Shown: piece by piece, positions 40,659 to 49,499 of the stretch | How positions within the stretch are numbered: position 1 is the stretch's first letter | Layout of the letters: the number at the start of each line of letters is the position of its first letter | DNA from: DAOUJW01 sp965218945 | Lineage (GTDB): Bacteria; Chloroflexota; Dehalococcoidia; Lucifugimonadales; UBA2985 | Length of the DNA: 64,000 nucleotides | Assembly: GCA_965218945.1 (NCBI GenBank) | Contig: OZ244718.1 | Coordinates: forward strand, 1,116,001-1,180,000 | Direction of reading: 5' to 3' | The notes under the pieces: model-generated | What the model saw: only the letters and a program-made list of their open reading frames with translations | Databases searched by the model: none | What the model was told of the DNA's origin: nothing | Position numbers and translations under genes: made by a program

Positions 40659-43481
40659 ATGACGCAATCCGTTAGCCCCCTGTGGCCTCGGCAGGAGGAG
40701 ACCTGCGTCTCCCTGGACCTGGAGACAACCGGAATCAATCCCGACTCCGACGAGATAATTGAGGTGGGCGCGGTCAAGTTCCAGGGCGACCGAGTCCTGG
40801 ATACATTCCAGACCTTGGTAAACCCCTACAGACCGCTGCCCCAGTTCATCCGCGAGTTGACGGGCATCACACAATTGCAGGTTGATGAGGCCTCTGCCTT
40901 CGCCTCGGTGGCCCCTGGCCTGGAGTCCTTCATCGGCGACTGCCCCATAGTGGGGCAGAACATCGCCTTTGACATAGAGTTCCTGTTGAAGAAGGGTATG
41001 CCTCTGTCCAACCCCCGCTATGACACCCGGGAGATGGCCTCTATCTTTCTGCCCAAACTGAGAGAGTACGCCCTCGCATCCCTGGCGGCGTCCCTGGGTA
41101 TTCAGCATCCCAGGCCTCACCGCGCCGTGCCGGACGCCGAGGTCACCTTCAGGGTGTTCGACGCTCTAAAGGGAGTGGCCCTTGACATGGATGAAGCGGT
41201 GCTTCTGGAGATCTACTCGCTTCACTCCAGGGCCCAGACACACCTTGCCCAGCTGATTCTGCGACTTCAGGGCGCCGTCAGTCAAAGAAGGGTCGCAAGC
41301 CCGCCGGCCGTCGCGCCGGCCGTCCCGGAGAAGGTTCCGGCACCGGAGCATACCGCAGCGCCGCCGACCGTCGCACCGATTACGCCATTCGATGAGGAAG
41401 AAGACGCGATAGCCGGGTTTTTCCAGGAGGACGGCCCGCTGGCCCAGGTCATGGACAGCTACCGCTACCGGCCTCAGCAGGTGGAGATGGCCCTGGCCGT
41501 CGCACAAGCTATGGAGCAGAGCAAACACCTGGTGGTTGAAGGCGGGACGGGAGTCGGCAAATCGATGGCGTACCTGCTTCCTGCGGCGCTCTTCGCCCAG
41601 GCCAAGGGAGCGCGGGTGGTGGTGTCCACAAACACCATCAACCTCCAGGAGCAGCTGATATCCAAGGACCTGCCAACTCTGACCAGCGCCCTTGCCGAGT
41701 GGTCGCCGCAGCTTGGCGACATCTCCTTTGCCCTTCTGAAGGGGAGGGACAACTACCTGTGCCTGCGACGCCTGGGCTATCTGAGGGGAGAGGCGACCAT
41801 CTCTTCTGAAGAGGCGAACCTGGCCTCCAAGGTGCTGGTCTGGCTCCAGACCACGTCCTCGGGGGACAGGGCGGAGATGAACATGACGCCCAGGGACGCC
41901 GCCCAGTGGAGCCGCATCTCCGCTGCCGAGTGCCCCGACTGGCGTGAGCGAGGCTGCTTTTTGAGGGCAGCCCGGGCAAAAGCGGAGGCCTCGGACATTG
42001 TTGTTGTGAACCACGCCCTTCTGATGAGAGACCTGGCGGAGGGCACCGGCAGCATTCCCGACTACGACTACCTGATAGTGGATGAGGCCCACCACCTGGA
42101 GGAGGAGGCTACACGGCAGTTCGGGTGGAGTCTGTCCCAGGGCATAATGGAGCAGCGCCTGGAGAGGCTGGAGGGCAGCCGGGGGTTGTACGGCGCGCTC
42201 AGGGTTGCCCTTGGCCAGCTATTCGCCTCACCCAGGGCGGCGGTCCTTGAACCCCTCGCAGCCGAGGGCGAGTCCCTGCTGCCCAGGGCCAGGGAACGCG
42301 TCGGCGAGCTGTGGGCCGCTCTCGCCGGCTTCCTGGGGCACCACCACGAGGAGGGCGACGCCCGCCAGCTTACTCTGCAGATCACCCGCGGCTCCCGGGC
42401 GCAGCCGGACTGGTCTGAGTTGGAGGTGGCCTGGGAGAACGCCGACCTGGCTCTCGCTGACCTGTACAGGAACCTGGAGAGGGTGTCGGTCGGTCTGTCC
42501 GGCCTGGACGAAACCCATGTTGCCGGCTTGGATACCCTGGTTATGGAGGTCTCCTCCTCAACCGGCGATATCGGGGAAGTCCGGGAGAGGCTCAGGTCGT
42601 TCGTCGCTCAGCCGGAGGACAACCGCATCTACTGGATGACCCAGGACAACAGGGCAGGGGAGATAGCCCTGAACGCCGCGCCTCTGGAGGTTGGGGAGCT
42701 TCTTCAGGAGCGCCTCTTCTCGCAGAAGGAGTCGGTTGTCCTTACCAGCGCCACCATGAGCACCCAGGGCAACTTCCGTCACATCAGCGAACGGCTGGGC
42801 CTTGAGGACGTGGACGAGCTTCTGGTGGACTCGCCATTCGATTACCCCAAGTCCGTCCTGCTGTGCCTGCCCGGGGACATGCCAGATCCCAATAACGGCG
42901 GCTATCGGGGAGCATTGCAGCAGGCGCTGATGGACATATGCCGCGCCGCAGGGGGCCGGACTATGGGCCTGTTCACCTCCCACGCCTCACTCCAGGCAAC
43001 TCGCTCCGGGATAAAGGACAGCCTGGAGGGCGACGGGTTTCGGGTGCTGGCCCAGGGTGTCGACGGCCCGCCGCGTGCGCTGCTGGAGACCTTCCTGAAG
43101 GAGCCGAAGTCGGTGCTGCTGGGCACGGCCAGCTTCTGGGAGGGTGTTGACATACCCGGCGGCGCGCTGAAGGCGCTGGTGGTCGCCAGGCTGCCCTTCA
43201 ATGTTCCCACGGAGCCGGTGTTCGCAGCCCGGTCGCAGTTGTACGAAGACCCCTTTAACCAGTACGCTGTGCCACAGTCGGTGCTGCGCTTCCGGCAGGG
43301 GTTCGGGCGCCTCATACGCGGCGAGGAGGACAGGGGAGTGGTCGTCGTGCTCGATCAGCGCATCATATCCCGGCGGTACGGCCGCGTCTTTCTTGACTCC
43401 ATACCAGAATGCACCATGTCCAAGGGTTCCCTCAGAGAGCTGTCGCGAGAAGTGGAGAGATGGCTGGCAGTCGCTCCCTGA
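40659..43481 (+). CDS. dinG: DnaQ-like exonuclease fused to DinG-type helicase
   Basis: 940 residues. Residues 10-180 are a 3'-5' exonuclease (SLDLETTGINPDSDEIIEVG, VGQNIAFDIEFL, PHRAVPDAEVT). After a Pro-rich linker comes a DinG/XPD-like superfamily 2 helicase: VEGGTGVGKSMAYLLPAALF, VNHALLMRD, LIVDEAHHLEEEA, VLTSATMS and the C-terminal RFRQGFGRLIRGEEDRGVV. Three Cys between the Walker A and DEAH motifs (LCLRR, ECPDWRERGC) leave an iron-sulfur cluster uncertain. Such fusions are typical of Gram-positive-type DinG and act in repair, removing structures or flaps. Its stop overlaps ogg. Confidence 0.92.
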   Translation: MTQSVSPLWPRQEETCVSLDLETTGINPDSDEIIEVGAVKFQGDRVLDTFQTLVNPYRPLPQFIRELTGITQLQVDEASAFASVAPGLESFIGDCPIVGQNIAFDIEFLLKKGMPLSNPRYDTREMASIFLPKLREYALASLAASLGIQHPRPHRAVPDAEVTFRVFDALKGVALDMDEAVLLEIYSLHSRAQTHLAQLILRLQGAVSQRRVASPPAVAPAVPEKVPAPEHTAAPPTVAPITPFDEEEDAIAGFFQEDGPLAQVMDSYRYRPQQVEMALAVAQAMEQSKHLVVEGGTGVGKSMAYLLPAALFAQAKGARVVVSTNTINLQEQLISKDLPTLTSALAEWSPQLGDISFALLKGRDNYLCLRRLGYLRGEATISSEEANLASKVLVWLQTTSSGDRAEMNMTPRDAAQWSRISAAECPDWRERGCFLRAARAKAEASDIVVVNHALLMRDLAEGTGSIPDYDYLIVDEAHHLEEEATRQFGWSLSQGIMEQRLERLEGSRGLYGALRVALGQLFASPRAAVLEPLAAEGESLLPRARERVGELWAALAGFLGHHHEEGDARQLTLQITRGSRAQPDWSELEVAWENADLALADLYRNLERVSVGLSGLDETHVAGLDTLVMEVSSSTGDIGEVRERLRSFVAQPEDNRIYWMTQDNRAGEIALNAAPLEVGELLQERLFSQKESVVLTSATMSTQGNFRHISERLGLEDVDELLVDSPFDYPKSVLLCLPGDMPDPNNGGYRGALQQALMDICRAAGGRTMGLFTSHASLQATRSGIKDSLEGDGFRVLAQGVDGPPRALLETFLKEPKSVLLGTASFWEGVDIPGGALKALVVARLPFNVPTEPVFAARSQLYEDPFNQYAVPQSVLRFRQGFGRLIRGEEDRGVVVVLDQRIISRRYGRVFLDSIPECTMSKGSLRELSREVERWLAVAP

Positions 43482-44323
43482 GCCTCCAGGTATCTCAACC
43501 TCTTGACTTGGTGGTCACCCTGGAGAGCGGCCAGGCCTTCCGGTGGCACAGGCGCGGGGAGTGGTCATACGGCGTCGTTCAGGGTAACCTGCTGGGCCTC
43601 AAGCAGGACGGCTCTCGAATAGAGGCGCGAAGCTCGCTGTCCTCGCCGGAGCCGGTGGAGGCCCTGCTGCGGGACTACCTGCGCCTGGACGACGACCTAG
43701 AAGCCATCTGCTCCGCAATTAACACCGACTCCTACATGGCTGGGTCAATCGACCGCTATCCGGGGCTGCGCATCCTGCGCCAGGACCCGTGGGAATGCCT
43801 GGTGTCCTTCATCTGCTCCGCAAACTCCAACATCCCGCGCATCTCCTGGACAATGAACACACTCTCTCGCGAGTACGGCGAATCCCTGGAATTGGACGGG
43901 TACGTGCATCACTCCTTTCCTACTCCTGAGAGAATCGCTGAAGCGGGGGAGATGAGCCTGAGGGCTTTGAAGATGGGGTTCCGCGCCAAGTACGTGGCCG
44001 AGGCCGCCGAGAAGGTGGCCGCTGGAGAGATCGATCTTGTTCCTCTGCGCGGCCAGTCCTATGACGTAGCCAAAGCCGTGCTGATGTCCCTGAACGGAGT
44101 GGGGGAAAAGGTGGCCGACTGCGTGCTCCTCTTCTCCCTGGACAAGATGAGCGCCTTCCCGATAGACCGGTGGATACGCCGTGCGATGGAGGATTGGTAT
44201 CTGGACGGAGCTAAGCTAAACTACAAAACAGGCCGGATCTGGTCAGTTGAGAGGTGGGGTGAGAACGCCGGCTACGCCAACCAGTACCTGTTCCAGCTAA
44301 AGCGTTTGCAGGACAAGGGATAG
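43460..44323 (+). CDS. ogg: 8-oxoguanine DNA glycosylase, OGG1 type
   Basis: 287 residues. The N-terminal OGG_N domain (LDLVVTLESGQAFRWHRRGE) and the HhH-GPD core with SLNGVGEKVADCVLLFS, holding the catalytic Lys and, in SAFPIDRW, the catalytic Asp. It excises oxidised guanine opposite C and cleaves the AP site. ATG 43460 lies inside the dinG end (22-bp overlap) behind GGAGAG, so it is translationally coupled to the helicase. Convergent with the DUF429 pseudogene. Confidence 0.9.
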   Translation: MAGSRSLSLQVSQPLDLVVTLESGQAFRWHRRGEWSYGVVQGNLLGLKQDGSRIEARSSLSSPEPVEALLRDYLRLDDDLEAICSAINTDSYMAGSIDRYPGLRILRQDPWECLVSFICSANSNIPRISWTMNTLSREYGESLELDGYVHHSFPTPERIAEAGEMSLRALKMGFRAKYVAEAAEKVAAGEIDLVPLRGQSYDVAKAVLMSLNGVGEKVADCVLLFSLDKMSAFPIDRWIRRAMEDWYLDGAKLNYKTGRIWSVERWGENAGYANQYLFQLKRLQDKG

Positions 44324-44346
44324 GGAGTGTCCTCACGTAAAGCATC

Positions 44347-45215
44347 CTAGTCCCAAGGCATTCCGTTGCCAAGAATCTGTGCCTTGGCAAAATGTCCCCC
44401 AGCCTTGCGCACCGTATTGATGTTCTCCCGTAGTGTGACCTCTGCCCAGGGTCGGTCGTCGGTCGAGAGTTCCGGTGCCCAGAATTCGGAGGGAGGCAGG
44501 AGAATGTGTCCATCATCCGGGTCGCCAACCGCCACGTACTGCTTTCTGGCCACGCACAGAGCAGCGAGGGCACATATGAAAGCGGCGCGGTGGTCGTGAT
44601 CCTTGATTGATTCAAGAGACTCCTTCAGGGACCGACCTGGATCTAACCTCTCGACGAGGCGCTGCATACAGTGCTCTCGGACGGCGGTTTCCCAGAGCTT
44701 ATCGGATCGCTCGCCGCGTTTTACCTTGGTTGGAACATGCTCAAACGGCAGGAGAACAGCCAGGAATGAAGTAGGAAAGACTTCTAGGATGCGAGCCTCG
44801 TGAATAGAATCCGGGTGGTCGGCGTCTTGAAGTTCAAGATCCCCTCTGACTGAAGACTTAGTACCAGCATGGCTAACTTCGTGGCGTGGGCGTGGAGGTC
44901 TCGGCCAGTGGGAGAGTTAGTCGGGCCAGGCTTGCCACGGCGCTGGAATCGACCTCTTGAAAGCAGTGCATCGGCGCTGCGGTAATGGTCGACTACCTTT
45001 AGGTCACGGGCTAGTGGGCCGTCTATGCCCACGCCTGCTAATGATGCGCCCTTTGGCACGAGGCCCCGCAGGTCTTCCCACCGCTCACTCTCCTCGGTGC
45101 CGGTGTTGCAGCAGCGCCATTGGAGACTGGTCTGGTCAATGGTGATAAGGCAGAGTCCGGTGGTGCGGCGGGATTCGGAGTAACCGACGTCAATGCCGAG
45201 GTAATATTCAGGCAT
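44347..45215 (-). pseudogene. DUF429-family protein, one-base frameshift
   Basis: The 5' part (YLGIDVGYSESRRTTGLCLI, GVGIDGPLARDL, a TNSPTGRDLHAHATKLAM block) is the RNase-H-like DUF429 fold and stops early. Adding one base at the G4 run (C4 on the plus strand, 44841-44844) lets the frame continue as GDLELQDADHPDSIHEARIL, EVFPTSFLAVLLP, KRGERSDKLWETAVREHCMQ and on through IKDHDHRAAFICALAALCVA to a stop at 44347, about 289 residues in total. Acidic residues in the first strand are intact. Like the Mut7-C gene, the break is at a G4 run, so either recent decay or sequence error. Confidence 0.8.
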
Positions 45216-45230
45216 GGCTTGATTCCTTGA

Positions 45231-45488
45231 CTATCCCGCCAGCTCTTCCACCTCGTACCTGTAGCTCTCGATGACGGGGTTAGCCAGCAGCTTGCTGCAC
45301 ATCTGCTCCACCTCCGCCTCCACCTTGGCGCGCTCCCGGCTGTCCAGCTTTATCTCCAGGTACTTGCCCGCCCGCACGTCGCTGGCAAGGTCGAAGCCCA
45401 GGGCCTTCAGCCCACCCAGAATGGTCTTGCCCTGGGGGTCGTTAACTGTGGGCTTCAGGGTAACGTACACTCTGGCCAGAAACATCAT
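45231..45488 (-). CDS. purS: Phosphoribosylformylglycinamidine synthase subunit PurS
   Basis: 85 residues: FLARVYVTLKPTVNDPQGKT, LGFDLASDVRAGKYLEIKLD and NPVIESYRYEVEEL, the PurS signature. PurS bridges PurL and PurQ in the small-type FGAM synthase. In most genomes purQ and purL follow at once; here the next gene is the frameshifted DUF429 gene. It overlaps the DUF3105 stop (ATGA). Confidence 0.92.
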   Translation of the reverse strand: MMFLARVYVTLKPTVNDPQGKTILGGLKALGFDLASDVRAGKYLEIKLDSRERAKVEAEVEQMCSKLLANPVIESYRYEVEELAG

Positions 45489-46132
45489 TGCACCAGTCGA
45501 AAGTCCTCAGGCCCCATGCCGAAGTGCGCCTGAATGAAGTCGTTGACCCTGGCCTCGCTGAGCTCGTCCTCCTCAAAGGCGTCCTGCCAGCCCCAGGCCG
45601 TGAGGGCTATCGTGGAGGACATATTGGTATAGGGGGCCAGTATTACGGCCTCCGGGTAGTTGTCCACAACCCTTTCCAGATTCCTCACCAGGTCCGGGCA
45701 CTCGTCGGGGCAGTTGTACTGCACCATGACCGCGCCGCGCACCAGGTAGGAGACCTGCTCCTCTTCCTCTACCGGCTCGTCGCGGACACCCCAGACTATA
45801 TCCTCAGTGGGGATGGCGTAGTACCAGCCCGAGGTGGGTGGGAAGGAGTTATAGGGCTGGTGAGACTCGCCCCGCTCTATCTCGAAATTGCCCTGGATTC
45901 GCACCTCACCGCCCGATTCCTCCGAGGTGGCGTTGCCGCCTCCGAGAGAGCTGAGATCCAGGTTGGGGGGTATGATCAGGGAGATCACGATAATCGTGAA
46001 GACCACGCCGACAAAGCCGCCGACAGTCCATTTCAGGATCTTACGGCGCCCGCGCCTTCTCGTACGCCGTTCCTCCCGGTGCTGTGCCCGGTCGTGGGCC
46101 CTTCGCCTGCGATCTCGCTCCCTGGCCGCCAT
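45485..46132 (-). CDS. DUF3105 membrane-anchored protein
   Basis: 215 residues: a basic N-terminus (RERDRRRRAHDRAQHREERR), one transmembrane helix (about 35-57, WTVGGFVGVVFTIIVISLII), then the DUF3105 domain with ESHQPYNSFPPTSGWYY, a YNCPDECPDLV Cys pair and TAWGWQDAFEE. The family is common in Actinobacteria and Chloroflexota and has no established function. It is inserted between purC and purS, overlapping both by a few bases, hence tightly co-translated. Confidence 0.85.
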   Translation of the reverse strand: MAARERDRRRRAHDRAQHREERRTRRRGRRKILKWTVGGFVGVVFTIIVISLIIPPNLDLSSLGGGNATSEESGGEVRIQGNFEIERGESHQPYNSFPPTSGWYYAIPTEDIVWGVRDEPVEEEEQVSYLVRGAVMVQYNCPDECPDLVRNLERVVDNYPEAVILAPYTNMSSTIALTAWGWQDAFEEDELSEARVNDFIQAHFGMGPEDFRLVQ

Positions 46133-47055
46133 TAGCCCCCCGGCTCCACGGATGCATTCCAGCCCTGGCCGGTGATGCGCTCAAACGCCTCAACGTACCG
46201 GGTCCGCGTCCTGTCGACCACGTCCGGCGGCAGTTCGGGCGCGGGAGGCTCCCGGTTCCATCCGCTGGCGGACAGCCAGTCTCTCACGTACTGCTTGTCG
46301 AAGTTGGGCTGGGACTTGCCCGGCTCGTACAGAGCGGCGTCCCAGAACCGGCTGGAGTCGGGCGTGAGCAGCTCGTCTATCAGTATCAGCTCGTCGTCCA
46401 GCATTCCGAACTCCATCTTGGTGTCGGCGATGATTATGCCATTGGCCCTGGCGTCGTCCCGGGCGAACTCGTATACGCTACGGGTGACATTCTCCAGCCT
46501 GGACGCCATATCGCTGCCAACCATGTCCCGCACCTCGGCAAGGCTCATGGGCATGTCGTGGCCGGTCTCGGCCTTTGTGGTTGGGGTGAACAGGGTTTCC
46601 GGGAAGGGGTCGCCCTCCCTCATACCCGCCGGCATTGCCGCGCCCCCCACCGTGCCTTCCGCCTGGTACTCCGCCCACGCGGAGCCGGTGATGTACCCTC
46701 GCACTACGCACTCAATGTCGATGCGGTTGGCTCTCTTCACCACCATAGCGCGGGCCGCCACTTCGGGAGGAAGGTCATCCAGGCCTGCCTGCTTGCCTGG
46801 CTCGTATGCCATAGCAACCAGGTGGTTGGGCACAATATGGCCCGTCTTCCCGAACCAGTAGGCCGAGAGGCGGGACAGCACCATACCCTTCTGGGGTATG
46901 GCCGTGGGCAGTACCACGTCAAAGGCGGAAATCCGGTCGGTGGCCACCATCAGAAGGAGGCCCTGGCCCATATCGTAGGTATCCCGCACCTTGCCAGTGT
47001 AGAGGCGGTTGGACAGATTGGTCTCTCTGACAGGCTCTAGCGACGTGCTGCTCAA
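46132..47055 (-). CDS. purC: SAICAR synthase PurC
   Basis: 307 residues: LYTGKVRDTYDMG, ATDRISAFDVVLPTAIPQKG, VVRGYITGSAWAEY, IIIADTKMEFGM and DSSRFWDAALYEPGKSQPNF. It joins aspartate to CAIR in purine synthesis. Four-base overlap with purB upstream and one base with DUF3105 downstream. Confidence 0.95.
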   Translation of the reverse strand: MSSTSLEPVRETNLSNRLYTGKVRDTYDMGQGLLLMVATDRISAFDVVLPTAIPQKGMVLSRLSAYWFGKTGHIVPNHLVAMAYEPGKQAGLDDLPPEVAARAMVVKRANRIDIECVVRGYITGSAWAEYQAEGTVGGAAMPAGMREGDPFPETLFTPTTKAETGHDMPMSLAEVRDMVGSDMASRLENVTRSVYEFARDDARANGIIIADTKMEFGMLDDELILIDELLTPDSSRFWDAALYEPGKSQPNFDKQYVRDWLSASGWNREPPAPELPPDVVDRTRTRYVEAFERITGQGWNASVEPGG

Positions 47056-48362
47056 TTGCTTCCTCCCTCCTCGATTTTCAGCCGCATATAGGAGTTCTCA
47101 ACGAACCTCATGTAGTAGTTGTAGTCGAATATGGCCTCCAACTCATCTCCCGGCAGGTGGTCCGTCACATCCGACTCATCCCGGAGAAGCTGGCGGAAGT
47201 CCAGGGACTCCTCCCACGACCTCATGGCGCATCGCTGGGTGATCTCGTAGGCCCTCTCGCGGCTGAGGCCGCTCTCCACCAGGGCCAGCATCACCCTTTG
47301 GGAGAACACCAGCCCCCTTGTCATCTCGATGTTCTGCTTCATCCTGTCCGGGTACACCCTGAGGCCGTTTATCACGCCTGTGAAGATGTCCATAATGTAG
47401 TCCAGCGCCATGCAGGAGTCGGGGAGAATTAGGCGCTCTGCGGAGGAGTGGCTGATGTCCCGCTCGTGCCACAGGGCCACGTTTTCCAGCGCCGTCACGG
47501 CGTGGCCTCGAATGAGCCTGGCCAGGCCGCACACCCTCTCCGAAAGCTCCGGGTTCCTCTTGTGGGGCATCGCCGAGGAGCCGGTCTGGCCCTCTCCGAA
47601 AGGCTCTTCCGCCTCCCGCACCTCAGTCTTCTGAAGGCCCCTGATCTCAGTTGCGAACTTCTCAAGCGACGCCGCTATCAGGGCCAGTGTGGTCACGAAC
47701 TGGGCGTGGCGGTCCCGCTGCACTATCTGGTTGGATACGGTCTCGATGCCCAGGCCAAGCCTGGAGCACACCCGCTCCTCTATCTGGGGCGGGACTGTGG
47801 CGTAGGTTCCAACGGCTCCGGAGATCTTGCCCACGCCGGCGTTCTTCTTGGCCTCCTCCAGTCGATGCCGGTTCCGCCGCATCTCGTCCCACCAGATAGA
47901 CAGCTTCAGACCGAAGGTGGTGGGCTCGGCGTGGACGCCATGGGTGCGGCCCATCATCGGCGTGTACTTGTGCTCCACAGCCCTTTTCTGGATCGCCTCA
48001 AGCAGGCAGTCGACGCCCTCAAGCAGGATGTCGGAGGCTTCGATTAGCTGGAGGCCCTGGGCGGTGTCCTGCACGTCGTGGGAGGTAAGGCCCATGTGTA
48101 TCCAACGGCCCTCATCGCCCAACCCGCCAGTGACCGATTGCAGGAAGGCGGTCATATCGTGACGAGTGCGTTGGAACACCTCCTGTAGACGGACCGGGTC
48201 GTACTGCGCATTTCGCAGCTTGACCATGTCCTCAGAGGGTATAACGCCCTCCTCGGTCCACGCCTCGCACACGGCCAACTCCACTTGGAGCCACTTGTTG
48301 TTCTTGTTCTCCTCCGACCACACCATTTTCATGGCGGGGCGGGCGTACCTGTCTATCACCAT
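47052..48362 (-). CDS. purB: Adenylosuccinate lyase PurB
   Basis: 436 residues with the lyase signature GSSAMPHKRNPELSE, TSHDVQDTA, MMGRTHGVHAEPTT and HERDISHSSAERLILPD. It cleaves SAICAR and adenylosuccinate. First gene of the purB-purC-DUF3105-purS block, behind the promoter at 48397-48425. Confidence 0.95.
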   Translation of the reverse strand: MVIDRYARPAMKMVWSEENKNNKWLQVELAVCEAWTEEGVIPSEDMVKLRNAQYDPVRLQEVFQRTRHDMTAFLQSVTGGLGDEGRWIHMGLTSHDVQDTAQGLQLIEASDILLEGVDCLLEAIQKRAVEHKYTPMMGRTHGVHAEPTTFGLKLSIWWDEMRRNRHRLEEAKKNAGVGKISGAVGTYATVPPQIEERVCSRLGLGIETVSNQIVQRDRHAQFVTTLALIAASLEKFATEIRGLQKTEVREAEEPFGEGQTGSSAMPHKRNPELSERVCGLARLIRGHAVTALENVALWHERDISHSSAERLILPDSCMALDYIMDIFTGVINGLRVYPDRMKQNIEMTRGLVFSQRVMLALVESGLSRERAYEITQRCAMRSWEESLDFRQLLRDESDVTDHLPGDELEAIFDYNYYMRFVENSYMRLKIEEGGSN

Positions 48363-48396
48363 TCACCTCTGCGGATTGATGGTTCCACGATATAGA

Positions 48397-48425
48397 ATCA
48401 TACCCCGTCTTCCCGTTGGTAACAA
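48397..48425 (-). promoter_or_regulatory. Probable promoter of the purB-purC-purS block
   Basis: Minus strand: TTGTTA (48425-48420), 17-bp spacer, TATGAT (48402-48397), in the 150-bp gap between the lipoprotein gene and purB. Confidence 0.6.
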
Positions 48426-48514
48426 GATTTTTTGCTATGCAAAAGGGCGGAATATCTGTTGGGTTATCCAGGATGCAGCGGCTGTTCGCAAAGGTAAATC
48501 AGCAGTGCCACTGC

Positions 48515-49075
48515 CTATCGCATAGACCGCAGCTCATTCAGAAAGTCCTCCAGCACTGGCAGTCCCTTGTCCAGACCCGTGACCCGCCAGCCGCCGTCTG
48601 CGCTCTTCCACAGAGTGAAGGCCAGCTGCTCCTCCAGGGCAGTCCCATCGCTGCGCTCCACGGCCAGGTTTACTTGCACCGTAGCCACGTTTGCCTCATC
48701 CAGGTCGTCCGTTACGCTGGCAACGCCGTCCCGGATGTCGTAGATAACGAGGCCGCTCCGCTCCCATCGCAGGTTGTCTCCGGCCATGCTCAGGGCCTCC
48801 GTCAGCGCCTCGGCCAGCTCACGCCGCGACTCCAGCCGAATGCTCTGCTGACCCGGGTCCAGGTCGACCGGCGCAGGGCCAAGCGCCGGCAGTTCCCACA
48901 TCTCCAGGGCCTGCCGGACGTCCCCGCGCTTGGTCTCGGAGAAGTAGGCGTCCACGACGTCCTCCGGCGGGGCCGAGCCGGAACATGCTCCCAGAAGAAG
49001 GGCTAGGACCAGCGCCGGAAGGAGGGCGAGAGGGACGAGGCTAGCCCGCGGCCAGACGTTCCCGGTAAGCTTCAT
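48515..49075 (-). CDS. Lipoprotein of unknown function in the pur cluster
   Basis: 186 residues. Lipoprotein signal with LALLLGAC, then EDVVDAYFSETKRGDVRQAL and a C-terminal TLWKSADGGWRVTGLDKGLP, the layout of NTF2-like/DUF4878-type lipoproteins. The start lies 35 bp inside purE, suggesting translational coupling. No link to purine synthesis is apparent. Confidence 0.7.
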   Translation of the reverse strand: MKLTGNVWPRASLVPLALLPALVLALLLGACSGSAPPEDVVDAYFSETKRGDVRQALEMWELPALGPAPVDLDPGQQSIRLESRRELAEALTEALSMAGDNLRWERSGLVIYDIRDGVASVTDDLDEANVATVQVNLAVERSDGTALEEQLAFTLWKSADGGWRVTGLDKGLPVLEDFLNELRSMR

Positions 49076-49499
49076 AGGACTTTCTTATGTCCTCGTGCTT
49101 CAGGCCGAGGATGGACGCGGCCAGGTATGCGGCGTTGCGCGCCCCCCAGGGCCCGATGGATACGCAGGCCACGGGTACTCCGGGCGGCATCTGGACTATG
49201 GCGTGAAGGGAGTCCACGCCACCCAGCGCGCTGGAGGTCAGTGGTATGCCAATGACGGGGATGGTGGTCCAGGACGCCATCACCCCCGGCAGAGCGGCCG
49301 AGCCTCCGGCCGCCGCTATGATAACCTCCAGTCCTCGCTCTATGGCGCCCTTTGCGTACTCCCTGGCCCTCTCCGGGGAGCGGTGAGCCGATATGACCGA
49401 GACCTCGTTGGAGATGCCCATCTCTTCCAGGACCGTCACGGTGTCTTGGACTACCGACTCGTCAGACCGGCTGCCTATGACTACGCCTACCAACGGCAT
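49041..49499 (-). CDS. purE: N5-carboxyaminoimidazole ribonucleotide mutase PurE
   Basis: 152 residues: GVVIGSRSDESVVQD, SVISAHRSPERAREYAKGA, IAAAGGSAALPGVMAS and IPVIGIPLTSSALGGVDSLH. It acts in CAIR formation. Its start overlaps the purD stop; no purK is in the window. Confidence 0.95.
   Translation of the reverse strand: MPLVGVVIGSRSDESVVQDTVTVLEEMGISNEVSVISAHRSPERAREYAKGAIERGLEVIIAAAGGSAALPGVMASWTTIPVIGIPLTSSALGGVDSLHAIVQMPPGVPVACVSIGPWGARNAAYLAASILGLKHEDIRKSYEAYRERLAAG

Noticed and set aside
49041..49499. Reading larB and purE as duplicate purine genes
   Set aside because: The protein at 5738 has the LarB-specific N-terminal block; only the one at 49041 is PurE.
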